Positions 9,437 to 19,008 of a stretch of DNA of 64,000 nucleotides are shown in pieces. A program made the translations under genes and the position numbers. The stretch spans positions 1 to 64,000 of the forward strand of contig JAJDAD010000059.1 of assembly GCA_029262055.1 (NCBI GenBank), written 5' to 3'. This DNA is from Candidatus Zhuqueibacterota bacterium (GTDB lineage: Bacteria; Zhuqueibacterota; Zhuqueibacteria; Oceanimicrobiales; Oceanimicrobiaceae). How positions within the stretch are numbered: position 1 is the first letter of the stretch; the number at the start of each line of letters is the position of its first letter. Under the pieces are notes generated by a model that had not been told where the DNA came from, searched no databases, and worked only from the letters and a program-made list of their open reading frames with translations.

Positions 9437-11630
9437 AGCTTACATTTGTCACAATTATTCCCCTGTTGACCGCATTTTTCGCTTTTGCCGTTGCGCTGGG
9501 CCTCTTTTTCAGACCGGGGAAAATGTCGAAAGTGCAGCGCTACTTGTTCTTTGCGTCACCGTGGGTTGTGCTCTTGCAGGCCGGGACGTTCTTGTTGCTG
9601 GCAGCCGACCAGCAGAACCTGCGACTTGTCGGCGGCAATGTCGTGCTCTGGTCGCTGAGTATCCTGACCCCGATCTGTACGCACCTCGCGCTGCTATGGG
9701 GGGCCGGACAGAAGAATCTCTTGAAAAAACACAAGGTGGTCCTGGCTTTGCAGTGGCTTCTGTCGCTTTTTTTCTGTGCGGCCGCGCTTTCAGGAAAAGC
9801 TCTCGTAAGCACGGCACAGGAAACTGAAGTAAGCCTGAATCCAGGATTCTCCGGCCATTACTTTATGATTTACCTAATCGTGTCGAGCGTCTTTATCCTC
9901 TCGATTTTCGAAAGGAAACTGCGTTCGACACCCGCTGCGACCGGCTTGCGTTTGCCGACGATTGCCTACATGGCCACATTTGTCTTCTTCATCATAACCG
10001 CAAGCCAGGGACTTCTGATTCATGCCGTCCACCCTAACTCATTGCTACTCATCTCTGTTTCGATCTTTCTGGGTTTCACTTTCCCGCTTGTTCTCAGGTC
10101 GCGGACTGGTCGGACCTTTAATCCCGTACCCGAAAACCGGGAAACGGTCTATTCGTCATTCATGATTCTTTTGGTGGGAGCCTATCTGATCCTGATCGGG
10201 GTTATCGGGAAAGTCATCGCCACTGTTGGAGGTGACCTGCGGACTTTCTTTTCGGTCGTTGGCGGCGCGGCCGCAGTCTTGTTCCTATTGACATTCGTTT
10301 TCTCCTCTTCTGTAAAAACGAGAATCCGGAAGTTTGCAGACCGGGTGATTTACCGTGGAAAATATGACTACCGTGCGATTTGGGCCAGGTTCGGAGAGGA
10401 GACGGCATTCGCGCAAACACTAGACGATTTGTTAGGATCGGTTCTGGACAATGTCACGAATATCCTCGGCGTCGGCAAAGGTGTCATTCTGCTTCGCAGT
10501 CCGGGAGTGCCGGGATTGGTTCTGGCAAAAAAAAAAATATTAGTGGTGGCAAGAAGTTGGCCGCAGCGCTCCCGGAGCAATTTATTGATTGGTTATGGCG
10601 GTTCGGGGAGCCGGTGGCGTTCGGCAATTCTATCGTCCCGGCCGCAGTACCGGCCCTGGCCGAGCCGGCAAAACGTCGACTGCACGCCATGGGTTTGTCG
10701 GTGTGCGCTCCGTTGTCAGGCAAGTCCGGGTTGGTTGGAATAATGATCATAGAGAAGAGAGCTAAATCGTACTCGGAAAACGACCTGCAGATTTTGGGAA
10801 CGCTGGCAAATCACTCAGCGCTTGCAATTCAGGGTTTGCGGTCGCAGGAAAGTTTGCGGGAGGCGAAAGAGCTGGAATCGTTTCACAAACTATCGTCTTT
10901 CGTGGTTCATGACTTCAGGAACATTTTATCCATTATATCAATGCTTGCTGAAAATGCCAAGGTACACATGAATGACCGTGAGTTTCAACAGGACCTGACC
11001 CGGGCACTGGGGGATTCCGCGCAAAAAATACGGCAAACACTATCCAGGATCTCGCTGTCTGCAAATACCTTCGAAATCTCTTTGCAGGAACTGGACCTCG
11101 ACGGGCTGGTGGCCGAGGTGCTTGCCGGCATAACGGCCCCGCCAGGGATTCAGTTGGTCTCGACCCTCAAAGCTGACTGCAAACTGCCGACCGATGGCAA
11201 ACAGTTGCAAAAAGTTGTGGAGAATCTGGTCTTGAATGCCTGCGACGCAATTCCTGAAACGGGCGAGATACAAGTCACGACATTTGTCCGGTCCGGCGAG
11301 CGCCACCGCGATTCCGGTACCAGGCTTCCCGCACAACGATGGGCCGGGGTTTCCGTCTCAGACACGGGATGTGGTATGACAAACGAGTTCATACAAACAA
11401 AGCTGTTTAGACCGTTTCAAACGACCAAGCGCAATGGTCTGGGGATTGGCCTCTACCATTGTAAGGAGATTGTAGCTGCCCTCGGTGGCTCTATCAGCGT
11501 TGCAAGCGGGATTGGCAAGGGCACGACTTTTTGGGTTAGCTTGCCCATGACTGCAGATTCTCCGGTCGCTGACGCTGAATCAAATGGTATCAACAAACTC
11601 AAGGTCTCGACTGGATCCAGTTTATCATGA
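9433..11630 (+). CDS. prsK: PrsK-type membrane histidine kinase, split by a frameshift at an A11 run
   Basis: This is the sensor kinase of the PEP-CTERM/XrtA two-component system. The first frame (9433-10743) gives an N-terminal region with about eight hydrophobic segments and the start of a GAF-like domain. The second frame (to 11630) supplies the rest of the GAF region, the phospho-acceptor motif FVVHDFRNILS, an N box (ENLVLNACDAI), and the ATP lid motifs DTGCGM and GLGIGL. The two join at the A run 10527-10537: one additional A, or a -1 slip, would make a continuous product of about 730 residues, the usual family size. The stop overlaps the prsR start (ATGA). The break could be a sequencing error, a recent mutation, phase variation or programmed slippage. 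The domain identity is secure; the intactness is not. Confidence 0.85.
10527..10537 (+). repeat. Homopolymer of 11 A within prsK
   Basis: Eleven consecutive A residues lie exactly where the prsK reading frame breaks. The run contains the A-AAA-AAA heptamer used in -1 ribosomal slippage and is long enough for polymerase slippage. Confidence 0.95.
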
Positions 11631-13003
11631 AACCCGGCAAGCAGAAGATTCTAATAATTGACGATGAACCCGGAATCAGGGACCAACTCAAGTGGAACCT
11701 CAAGGACGACTACGAGGTGGTCCTCGCGGCAGACGGTGAAGACGGCGTGCGTAAGACCAGGTCGGAGAAGCCCGATATCGTCGCGCTCGATTTGACTCTT
11801 TCCGATGGCGGCGAAGACAATGAGGGGCTGCTTGTTCTCGAAGAGATCCAATTGCTCGACCCGCGCATAAAGATCATTATTGTGACCGGAAACGAGCAAC
11901 ATGACCTCGCTGTGATGGCTGTAAAAATGGGCGCTTACGACTTCTACAGGAAGCCGATCGACTTTGCTGAGTTTCGCGTTATTGTTGAACGCGCCCTGCA
12001 TTTACAGGCCCTCGAGTCGGAAGCCTTCGTCCCCACCGCACAAGACGATGCGAGCGCCCATGAAATGGTGGGAAGCTGTCCGGCTATGATAGATGCGTAT
12101 GACACAATCAAGCGGGCCAGCAGAACAGACGCAACAGTCCTGATCCACAGCGAAAGCGGCACGGGCAAAGAGCTGGTCGCGCGCGCCCTGCATGCGCAGA
12201 GTCCCCGCAGGGAGTGTCCTTTCATCGTAATCAACTGCGGCGCAATCCCGGAAAACCTGCTTGAAAGCGAGTTGTTCGGTCACGAGAAAGGCGCTTTTAC
12301 AGGCGCTCATAAAATGAATAAAGGCAAGTTTGAGCTTGCCAATCGCGGCACGGTTTTTCTCGACGAAATCGGCGAACTGGGTCTGAGCCTGCAGGTAAAG
12401 CTCCTGCGATTCCTGCAGGAAAGAGAAATCGAACGTGTGGGCGGCAGGGAGCCCATCGAACTGGACATCAGAATTGTCGCGGCGACCAACAAGGACCTGG
12501 AAGAGGAAATCGAGAAAGGAACCTTCCGCGCGGACCTGTTTTACCGGTTGAGTGTCATTTCGGTCAACCTGCCTCCGCTGCGCGAGCGTGGTGGCGATAT
12601 CCTGCTTTTGGCAAATTACTTCCTGCAACGATTCACGCAGGAATATGGCAGCAGTGTTAGCGAATTTACGAATGACACCCAAAGGCTCCTGGAGGAATAC
12701 AGTTGGCCCGGCAATGTACGGGAATTGGAAAACAAAATCAGACGGGCCGTCATCATGGCGAAGAAGTCCCTGATCATCCCTGCTGACCTGGGTTTGAAGT
12801 TGCGTTCCAGCAACGGCAAATTGACCCTGCGCGAGAAAGTTGAGGAGTTGGAAGCGAAATGCGTGCGCGAGTCGCTGGTCCGCAGCCAGGGAAATATCAG
12901 ACGGGCCGCCGAATACCTCGGCATTAATCGCACCACATTTTACGATATGTTGCGCAAGTATAGTATCGACCAATCTAAGTATAAGCAGGCCCGGGAAGTC
13001 TGA
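11627..13003 (+). CDS. prsR: PrsR, sigma-54-dependent response regulator of the XrtA locus
   Basis: This NtrC-class activator should drive sigma-54 promoters of exosortase-linked genes when phosphorylated by PrsK. The 458 residues comprise a receiver domain (about 7-125, acidic pocket Asp12/Asp13, phospho-acceptor Asp55, Lys109), an AAA+ domain with Walker A SESGTGKE at 175-182 and the sigma-54-contacting GAFTGA at 222-227, and a Fis-type helix-turn-helix at the C-terminus (GNIRRAAEYLGINRTTFYDM). Length and order match the PEP-CTERM-box regulator family. It overlaps prsK by four bases and is followed six bases later by the export gene. Confidence 0.93.
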   Translation: MKPGKQKILIIDDEPGIRDQLKWNLKDDYEVVLAADGEDGVRKTRSEKPDIVALDLTLSDGGEDNEGLLVLEEIQLLDPRIKIIIVTGNEQHDLAVMAVKMGAYDFYRKPIDFAEFRVIVERALHLQALESEAFVPTAQDDASAHEMVGSCPAMIDAYDTIKRASRTDATVLIHSESGTGKELVARALHAQSPRRECPFIVINCGAIPENLLESELFGHEKGAFTGAHKMNKGKFELANRGTVFLDEIGELGLSLQVKLLRFLQEREIERVGGREPIELDIRIVAATNKDLEEEIEKGTFRADLFYRLSVISVNLPPLRERGGDILLLANYFLQRFTQEYGSSVSEFTNDTQRLLEEYSWPGNVRELENKIRRAVIMAKKSLIIPADLGLKLRSSNGKLTLREKVEELEAKCVRESLVRSQGNIRRAAEYLGINRTTFYDMLRKYSIDQSKYKQAREV

Positions 13004-13009
13004 ACCAAT

Positions 13010-13957
13010 ATGAGAAGCTTACACAGAACAGTTTTCAGGTTAGTCGTGCTGGTCATTTTCGCTTCGTTTTCACCAACGCAAGCACAGCACTACGTCATTC
13101 AAAAGGGCGACCGGCTTGCCATCAACTTTTGGCAGGAACCGGACTTAAGCACTGAGGTCATCGTCGGTCAAGATGGCTCGGTGGATCTTCCGGTAGTCGG
13201 CAGGATGCAGACTGAAGGTCTGACCAGCCTGCAGTTAGGCGAAAAGATCGTGGAAGAGATTTCGCGCTACCGCATCAACATAACCCAGGTATCCGTGATT
13301 GTTCGTGAATATGAGGGCAACAAAGTTTTCGTAACAGGCCATGTCGGGGCACCGGGACCACTTTCGTTCGAAGTGATGCCCAATCTGTGGCGTATCTTGC
13401 AGGAAGCGGGCGGCCTGCAGGAGAGCGCCGACCTCGAACGGATTTCGATTGTGCGTGGCGCTGACTCCGATGGCGAGATCATCAGTGTTGACCTCAGCCG
13501 GTACTTTGAGAATGGTGCGCTCGACCAACTGCCGCCGGTTTATGGTGGCGACACGGTCCATGTACCCGGTAATGTCACTCGCGGCGCGGCGAGCACTTCA
13601 CCATTTTCGGGAACCAGCGAGGTTTATGTCTTTGGGGCAGTTGCTGCGCCCGGCAGATATAGTCTGGAGAAAACCCTGGACGTGCTAGACGCCATCGTCC
13701 TGGCCGGCGGTCCAACCAATGACGCCAAGCTTTCGGAAGTAAGGATCTTGAATGAGCACGAGCAGGTAAACAGTATCCTGAAAATCAACCTGGACCATCT
13801 TCTGGACAAATCCTATCCGGGTGCGCCGCAACTGCATCCCGGCGACACGATATTTGTCCCGCGCAAAACGAGCCCGTTGGCTTTTCTTGCAACCAGAGTT
13901 TTGCTGCCGGTGGTGACTTCGGCCAGTGTGTTCTTGATCGTACAGGCAATTAGGTAA
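13010..13957 (+). CDS. Polysaccharide export protein (Wza-like, XrtA type)
   Basis: This protein should form or feed the outer-membrane channel for the polysaccharide. It has 315 residues with a signal peptide of about 25 residues ending in TQA. The polysaccharide-export domain follows (about 28-105, YVIQKGDRLAINFWQEPDLS), then two SLBB-like domains (about 107-185 and 205-285, with VFVTGHV-PGP and VYVFGAV-PGRYS). A hydrophobic C-terminal segment (about 292-312) is characteristic of the inner-membrane-touching XrtA export proteins. It lies six bases after prsR and ten before the chain-length gene. Confidence 0.9.
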   Translation: MRSLHRTVFRLVVLVIFASFSPTQAQHYVIQKGDRLAINFWQEPDLSTEVIVGQDGSVDLPVVGRMQTEGLTSLQLGEKIVEEISRYRINITQVSVIVREYEGNKVFVTGHVGAPGPLSFEVMPNLWRILQEAGGLQESADLERISIVRGADSDGEIISVDLSRYFENGALDQLPPVYGGDTVHVPGNVTRGAASTSPFSGTSEVYVFGAVAAPGRYSLEKTLDVLDAIVLAGGPTNDAKLSEVRILNEHEQVNSILKINLDHLLDKSYPGAPQLHPGDTIFVPRKTSPLAFLATRVLLPVVTSASVFLIVQAIR

Positions 13958-13967
13958 GAGAGCGACA

Positions 13968-15596
13968 ATGACTGCCAACAACAATTTCTACCAGATGGGC
14001 CGGTATCCGGGCGACAATGGGCGAGCAATTCTGGACTGGCGGATCTACTGGTACCTGGCAAAAAGGCGGAAATGGTTTTTGATCATCCCCGCCATTCTGT
14101 TCGGTTTGGGTGCGTTCTATTACAACTTAACCCTGACTCCAACTTACGACTCTTTTACCACGATTTTGGTCTCCGGTGGAAAGTTGATGACGCGCGAGGT
14201 AAGCAGGGTCGTGCCAGGTGTTACAGCCGCCAGCGACATAACCGCAGCCAAAAACTACGTGCTAAGTGCGCAGTGTATCGCGGAACTGATCAATACCCTG
14301 GGGCTTCTCCCTAAAAAGGGGATCGAGAAACAGGCCGCCGACCTGAGCCTGCGCTTGCCTGACATGACCAGCAAAGAGATTTCCGACATGCTGTTCATCG
14401 AACAGGTGCGCAAAGACGTTTCAGTCGAAACGCGTGGCAGGGACATTATTAAAATCAGCGCCACACATCAAAATCCGCAAAAGGCCTTCCTGCTTGCCAA
14501 AACTTTGGGGCAAGTTTTTATCGACGAATTTCAGAAGCGACAGTTGGGCGGCGTGCGTGGCATTCGCGAGTTCAGCGAAGAGCAGTTGGCTATCTTTGAA
14601 GAAAAGCTGGCAGAATCCGAGGAGGAATTGAAGCGCTTCAAGCAGGGTGTGCTACGGGAGCAGGTTGAGAGCGACACGGCCAAGACTTTTGAGAGCTTGC
14701 GCCGGCTACGGGAGGACGTGGTTTCGATCGACGTTTCCATTACCGACAAGAAGAAACGACTGAGCTTTCTGAGCTCCAAACTATCACCGAATCTCAGGGA
14801 TTGGCGCGCAGTCGAAACCTCACAAATCCCGGGCCTCAAGCAGGGACTGTTTGCCAGAGTTACCAACATGATCGAGGTATTGACCAACTTTCACTGGCGT
14901 TCGCCCCAGATCATGGCCTTGAATGACGATGTGAACCTCTTCCGTAGCAGAATTCGGGATACAGTCGAAGAATCTGTGGCAACAACTTACAGCGAGCAGA
15001 ATGATGCCACCAGAGCACTGCTCGCAGAGCATTACATGACCAACCTCGATTACGAGATTTTGTCCTTTCAAAAGAAGGCGCTACGAGACCTCATCGGGGA
15101 CATTGAGGAAAACCTCACAAGAGGGCCAAGCCACGAAATGATTCTGCACAACCTGCAGCGCGGGGTAGACCTGAATCGCAAACTCTATCTCAGTTTTTTT
15201 CAACAGTCACAGGGAACCCAGATTGAGGAACAAATCCAGCGGCGCGACGCACAGTTCAAATTACAGACAATCGAGGCGGCACAGAAGCCGCTCTACCCGG
15301 TAAACAAAGGACTGAAGACCACTCTCCTGGTCCTATGCTTACCCCTCGTCGGGCTGGCTCTTGGTGGCGGTGTGGTTTACGGCATGGACTATATAGACAG
15401 GTCGGTCAAAGATGTTGATGAAGTTGAGCGCGAGTACGACTTGCCGGTTTGGGGTGTTATTCCGGAAATCGACAACGAGCCGGGCCCTACCTGGCAACGC
15501 ACAATCTGGGTAGGCTTACTGGTCGCGATTGCCACGGCAGTGGCCGCCGCCATCCTCTACCTGGTCAAACGAGGCGAAATAGATTTGATGATCTAG
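13968..15596 (+). CDS. Polysaccharide chain-length determinant (Wzz/GumC-like, XrtA type)
   Basis: This inner-membrane co-polymerase should control chain length and couple synthesis to export. The 542-residue protein has a transmembrane segment at about 36-56, a large periplasmic region with long coiled coils (about 195-260 and 335-420), a second transmembrane segment near 445-465, and an additional hydrophobic C-terminal segment (about 512-532). The Wzz-typical C-terminal stretch YPVNKG is just before the second segment. No kinase domain is fused; the autokinase is the separate gene at 16886. Confidence 0.9.
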   Translation: MTANNNFYQMGRYPGDNGRAILDWRIYWYLAKRRKWFLIIPAILFGLGAFYYNLTLTPTYDSFTTILVSGGKLMTREVSRVVPGVTAASDITAAKNYVLSAQCIAELINTLGLLPKKGIEKQAADLSLRLPDMTSKEISDMLFIEQVRKDVSVETRGRDIIKISATHQNPQKAFLLAKTLGQVFIDEFQKRQLGGVRGIREFSEEQLAIFEEKLAESEEELKRFKQGVLREQVESDTAKTFESLRRLREDVVSIDVSITDKKKRLSFLSSKLSPNLRDWRAVETSQIPGLKQGLFARVTNMIEVLTNFHWRSPQIMALNDDVNLFRSRIRDTVEESVATTYSEQNDATRALLAEHYMTNLDYEILSFQKKALRDLIGDIEENLTRGPSHEMILHNLQRGVDLNRKLYLSFFQQSQGTQIEEQIQRRDAQFKLQTIEAAQKPLYPVNKGLKTTLLVLCLPLVGLALGGGVVYGMDYIDRSVKDVDEVEREYDLPVWGVIPEIDNEPGPTWQRTIWVGLLVAIATAVAAAILYLVKRGEIDLMI

Positions 15597-15781
15597 CCGG
15601 GATAAATCATGAAGCAGCGCATCGCACACAAATTTGATGAGCCCTGTCATTCAGCACTCTTTTTCGAACGGGGCCGGCAGCACTTAACAGGCACGGATCC
15701 AGTCCGAAGGATCTTTCAGGGATGAGGGGAAAGCAATTCATGAATAGTGTAAGATAGGTTAGGTACATTAGAGGTTTTATC

Positions 15782-16876
15782 ATGGAATCCTATGTTTTTG
15801 ACGATGTCATGGATTTTTCCGAGACGTCGTATTTGGTCAAAACCCTAAACAGCGAAGCCCAGAAGCGCATCATTAGCTCGGTCTTTCGCAGTGGATCCTT
15901 GATTTACTCACGTTATGAATCGTATAACGGCACCTTATCCGAGGACCAACTCTTCACCCGTGTCAGAAGCTACCATGAGCACGCCCGCAACAACGTCGAC
16001 GCTCTTTTTAAATTTTCAAGGAGATATGCGAGTACGCGCGAAATCGGGAAACGAATCTTGCTTGTGCGCGCATTTATGAAGAACCAAATGTACTCCGAAG
16101 CCCTGGCGGAAATCAAGACGATTCTCGAGTTCAACGCCAATCTGTCGGTCCTCCACTTCTATGAAGGCAAGATCCACCTGCAGCTTGCGGAGTATGAGGC
16201 GGCTGCACAAAGTCTTCTCCAGGCCATTCGGTTAAAAGAGGATTTTGCGGACTACCATTTTTGCCTGGGCAGAGCCTATCTCAGGCTGGATAAGTGCAAG
16301 GGTGCGATTGCGGAGTTCACCAGGGCGGTCAAGCTAAATGCGTACTACAGCGAAGCTTGCTTCTATTTGGGGCTGGCATATTTGCGTAACGCCATCATCA
16401 AAGAGGATTTTGAGTTGGCGCGTGATGTCGTTGCATGCACATGCGGGTGTTTTCGAAAGTCGGTTCAGCTCTACCCTGATTTTAAGAATCAACAGTTTGT
16501 CGACGGCGAAAACCTGCTGCGCGAAGGCAAGTTAGAAGAGGCTTTCAACAAGTTGAGCGCTGTAGTTTTTGACAGGAGAAATGATCGCGGGCAGACATTC
16601 ATCCTCGATTTCTATATCAAGTACCTGGGTGAAGAGGATTGCCTGAGCGTCCAGGAGATAGAAGAGCACATCGGGAAATTGCAGGCCCTGCTGAAGAAGT
16701 TTAACAACTACGCTGACCTGCACCATGAGTTGGGCATCGCAAACCTGATTCTCGCCAAGAGCATCACCAGAAGAGCGATAGCGGCCTTTCGTGGCGCTGT
16801 CGAAATCAATCCCGGCTATGCCGAGGCTCAGCGCATGCTGCAGCATCTGCTGAGCAACAAGAATGGTCTCATTTAA
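15782..16876 (+). CDS. Cytoplasmic TPR-repeat protein
   Basis: The 364-residue protein has no signal peptide. It contains clear TPR units near 100-133, 135-167, 168-201 (HFCLGRAYLRLDKCKGAIAEF) and 202-235, and one near the C-terminus (about 318-350, ANLILAKSITRRAIAAF). It is probably a protein-interaction scaffold. It sits between the chain-length determinant and its autokinase, nine bases before the latter, so an adaptor role in the export complex is a reasonable inference. A 185-base gap without a gene precedes it. Confidence 0.75.
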   Translation: MESYVFDDVMDFSETSYLVKTLNSEAQKRIISSVFRSGSLIYSRYESYNGTLSEDQLFTRVRSYHEHARNNVDALFKFSRRYASTREIGKRILLVRAFMKNQMYSEALAEIKTILEFNANLSVLHFYEGKIHLQLAEYEAAAQSLLQAIRLKEDFADYHFCLGRAYLRLDKCKGAIAEFTRAVKLNAYYSEACFYLGLAYLRNAIIKEDFELARDVVACTCGCFRKSVQLYPDFKNQQFVDGENLLREGKLEEAFNKLSAVVFDRRNDRGQTFILDFYIKYLGEEDCLSVQEIEEHIGKLQALLKKFNNYADLHHELGIANLILAKSITRRAIAAFRGAVEINPGYAEAQRMLQHLLSNKNGLI

Positions 16877-16885
16877 GGACAGGTA

Positions 16886-17608
16886 ATGTCAGCTTACTAT
16901 CGAGAAGAATCAGCCTTAGCTACTGAAGTCCGCCGGATCATCAGCAAACTGAAGATCGCAAACGAGGAACGTGGAGTAAAAGTGGTTATGGTGACCAGCT
17001 CCGGGCTTGGGGAGGGGAAGAGTACGGTCGCCACTTACCTGGCCATCGCCTATTCGAAATACCGTAACACCAAAACAGTGATCGTAGATTTCGATTTGCG
17101 CCGTCCCAGAGTGCACTCCATATTTGAGTTGGAGAAAAAGAATGGCGTAGCGGAGATTCTCAAGGGCAAAGTACCGGTCAAAGCATGTTTGCGCGACGTG
17201 CAATATCCAAACCTCCAGGTCGTCACTTGCGGGCGCAGGGCAAAGGAGTGTACCTCTGAAGTCCTGAACAGTCCCCGTGTACAGGACTTCTTTTCGGAGC
17301 TGCGATTTTACCACGATCTCATTATCGTGGACGCACCCCCTGTTATCCCGGTTTCAGACCCCCTGATGCTTGGGTCCGAAATCGATGGTTCCTTATTTGT
17401 GATCAAAGCCGGTAAAACACAGAAGCCGGTCATTAAGCGTGCGATCCAGCTCCTACGTGACGCCAGGGTTGACATTCTGGGTCTGATTCTCAACAACGTG
17501 CATCATGCCCTGCCTTATTATTACGATTATGATTTTTACAAATATGAGTACTACGACTACAGGGAAAAAAAGAAGTCCAAAAGCAAGAACAGTGCAGATG
17601 GGACTTAA
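16886..17608 (+). CDS. Tyrosine autokinase of the CpsD/CapB type (XrtA-associated)
   Basis: This P-loop bacterial tyrosine kinase should phosphorylate itself and regulate the chain-length determinant. In 240 residues it shows Walker A GLGEGKST at 40-47, Walker A' VIVDFDLRRP near 65-74, and Walker B LIIVDAPPV near 147-155. The C-terminus has a tail with nine tyrosines packed between about 211 and 226, the usual autophosphorylation cluster, followed by a lysine-rich end. It stands as a separate protein, as in Gram-positive and XrtA systems. A gap of about 250 bases with no recognisable gene follows. Confidence 0.92.
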   Translation: MSAYYREESALATEVRRIISKLKIANEERGVKVVMVTSSGLGEGKSTVATYLAIAYSKYRNTKTVIVDFDLRRPRVHSIFELEKKNGVAEILKGKVPVKACLRDVQYPNLQVVTCGRRAKECTSEVLNSPRVQDFFSELRFYHDLIIVDAPPVIPVSDPLMLGSEIDGSLFVIKAGKTQKPVIKRAIQLLRDARVDILGLILNNVHHALPYYYDYDFYKYEYYDYREKKKSKSKNSADGT

Positions 17609-17860
17609 TTAATTGGGTCATGAAGAACGTGATACTTGACAACCGTTCGATTAGGCGAACGAGACAGATAAACAGCTCTCACAGGATTTTGAAGTGAGCC
17701 GACGGGAACATTCATTTCGCCAAGTAAGACTGTCAGTGGCCATCATCCTCTCAGCCCGCAGGTTAACGTTTCACAATGGTTTTGAAAAAAACAATAGACT
17801 GGTTCGGCAAATATCAGCAATCCATGGGGACGTTAACTCAACACAATAGGTGAAGTTTTG

Positions 17861-18778
17861 GTGCGGACCAAGATACACAACGCTATGACCGTGGACGTTG
17901 AAGACTGGTTTCAAGTCTCGGTGTTGCGGAAAGCAATTGACTACAAGGATTGGGAAAAGCAGGAAATCAGAATCCTTCCGAGCATCTGCCGTATTCTCGA
18001 TCTCTTTGAGCGACATCAGGTCACGGCGACGTTCTTTGTGCTGGGGTGGATCGCGGAACGCTTTCCCGAAATTGTCCGGACAATCCAAAAGTACGGCCAT
18101 GAGATCGGAAGCCATGGCTATGCGCATAGAATAATCTACGAACATTCCCGCGATGAGTTTGTGGCGGATCTGGCCCGGTCTATCGAGGTTCTGCAAAGCA
18201 TTACCGGGGAGAAGGTAGTCTACTATCGCGCTCCGAGTTTTTCCATCACACACAAGACCATGTGGGCGTTGGAAGAGTTGGCCAACCACGGGATCATCTA
18301 CGACTCTAGCATTTTTCCAATCAAGCACGATATCGGCGGCATGCCGGAAATGCCGCGCAGCCCTTTTTATCTCATTCTACAAAATGGGCTGCGTCTGAAC
18401 GAGTTTCCCTTGTCGACGCTCAGGCTGTGGCGGGAGAACATTCCCATCTCAGGTGGCGGCTATTTGCGACTGCTACCCTACTGGTTCATCCGGCGCGGGA
18501 TCAAGAAGAACAATGACGAGGGGATTCCAGTGGTCCTGTATTTTCACCCCTGGGAGCTTGATACGGAACAACCTAAGATCAAGTTGAGCAGGCTTTCGAA
18601 GTTTCGCCATTACACGAACATTGACAGAACGGAAACCCGGGTGCGCGATCTGCTGACCGAGTTTAAGTTTACATCTTTAGGTGAGTTGTGCAAGATGAAT
18701 CCAATCGAACGCCGCTGGCCGGAATTCGCCATTGACACCAACAAGAGGAACCTGAGACGATCTAACAATCAGGGTTGA
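17861..18778 (+). CDS. XrtA-type polysaccharide deacetylase with DUF3473 C-terminus
   Basis: This NodB-family enzyme should remove acetyl groups from N-acetylated sugars of the glycan. The Asp pair sits in MTVDVEDWF near residues 9-17, the metal histidines are in GSHGYAH, and YRAPSFSIT follows. The C-terminal part carries the YFHPWELD motif typical of the DUF3473-containing PEP-CTERM-locus subfamily. No signal peptide is evident. The frame opens at a TTG (17858), but the adjacent GTG (17861) is better spaced from AGGTGA at 17848-17853. Confidence 0.92.
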   Translation: MRTKIHNAMTVDVEDWFQVSVLRKAIDYKDWEKQEIRILPSICRILDLFERHQVTATFFVLGWIAERFPEIVRTIQKYGHEIGSHGYAHRIIYEHSRDEFVADLARSIEVLQSITGEKVVYYRAPSFSITHKTMWALEELANHGIIYDSSIFPIKHDIGGMPEMPRSPFYLILQNGLRLNEFPLSTLRLWRENIPISGGGYLRLLPYWFIRRGIKKNNDEGIPVVLYFHPWELDTEQPKIKLSRLSKFRHYTNIDRTETRVRDLLTEFKFTSLGELCKMNPIERRWPEFAIDTNKRNLRRSNNQG

Positions 18779-19008
18779 GCTTTATTTAGCGGGTGGGTGA
18801 AGGACCCGTCACTTCGTTCGCCGCCCACGGTAACACAAGTTGCCTTATCCAGTCGGGGATGAGGATAGATCTACACAAAAAATCTGTGGCCACGCCCCTA
18901 AATGGGACTGACGTGGCGGAGCTGTATCCGGCCGAACGGAAAATGAGAAGAGGCGACCGCTGGTGCGGGCGGCATTTCAGCGGCCGCGCAAACAGTTGAA
19001 CCCCAAAC
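18779..19008 (+). other. Structured leader ahead of the NusG-like gene
   Basis: The 230-bp gap between deacetylase and NusG-like gene holds an inverted repeat, GCCACG-CCCC (18889-18898) against GGG (18904-18906) and CGTGGC (18912-18917). There is also a looser GC-rich fold near 18791-18830. A 68-codon frame (18793-18999) resembles no protein. The position fits a leader where a specialised NusG could load, but I see no classical ops element. Confidence 0.35.

Noticed and set aside
12002-12973. 323-codon frame antisense to prsR
   Set aside because: It is a mirror of the well-supported prsR codons; composition is unnatural and no domain is seen.
18793-18999. Possible 68-residue protein before the NusG-like gene
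   Set aside because: No similarity to a known small protein; the DNA is better explained as a structured leader.
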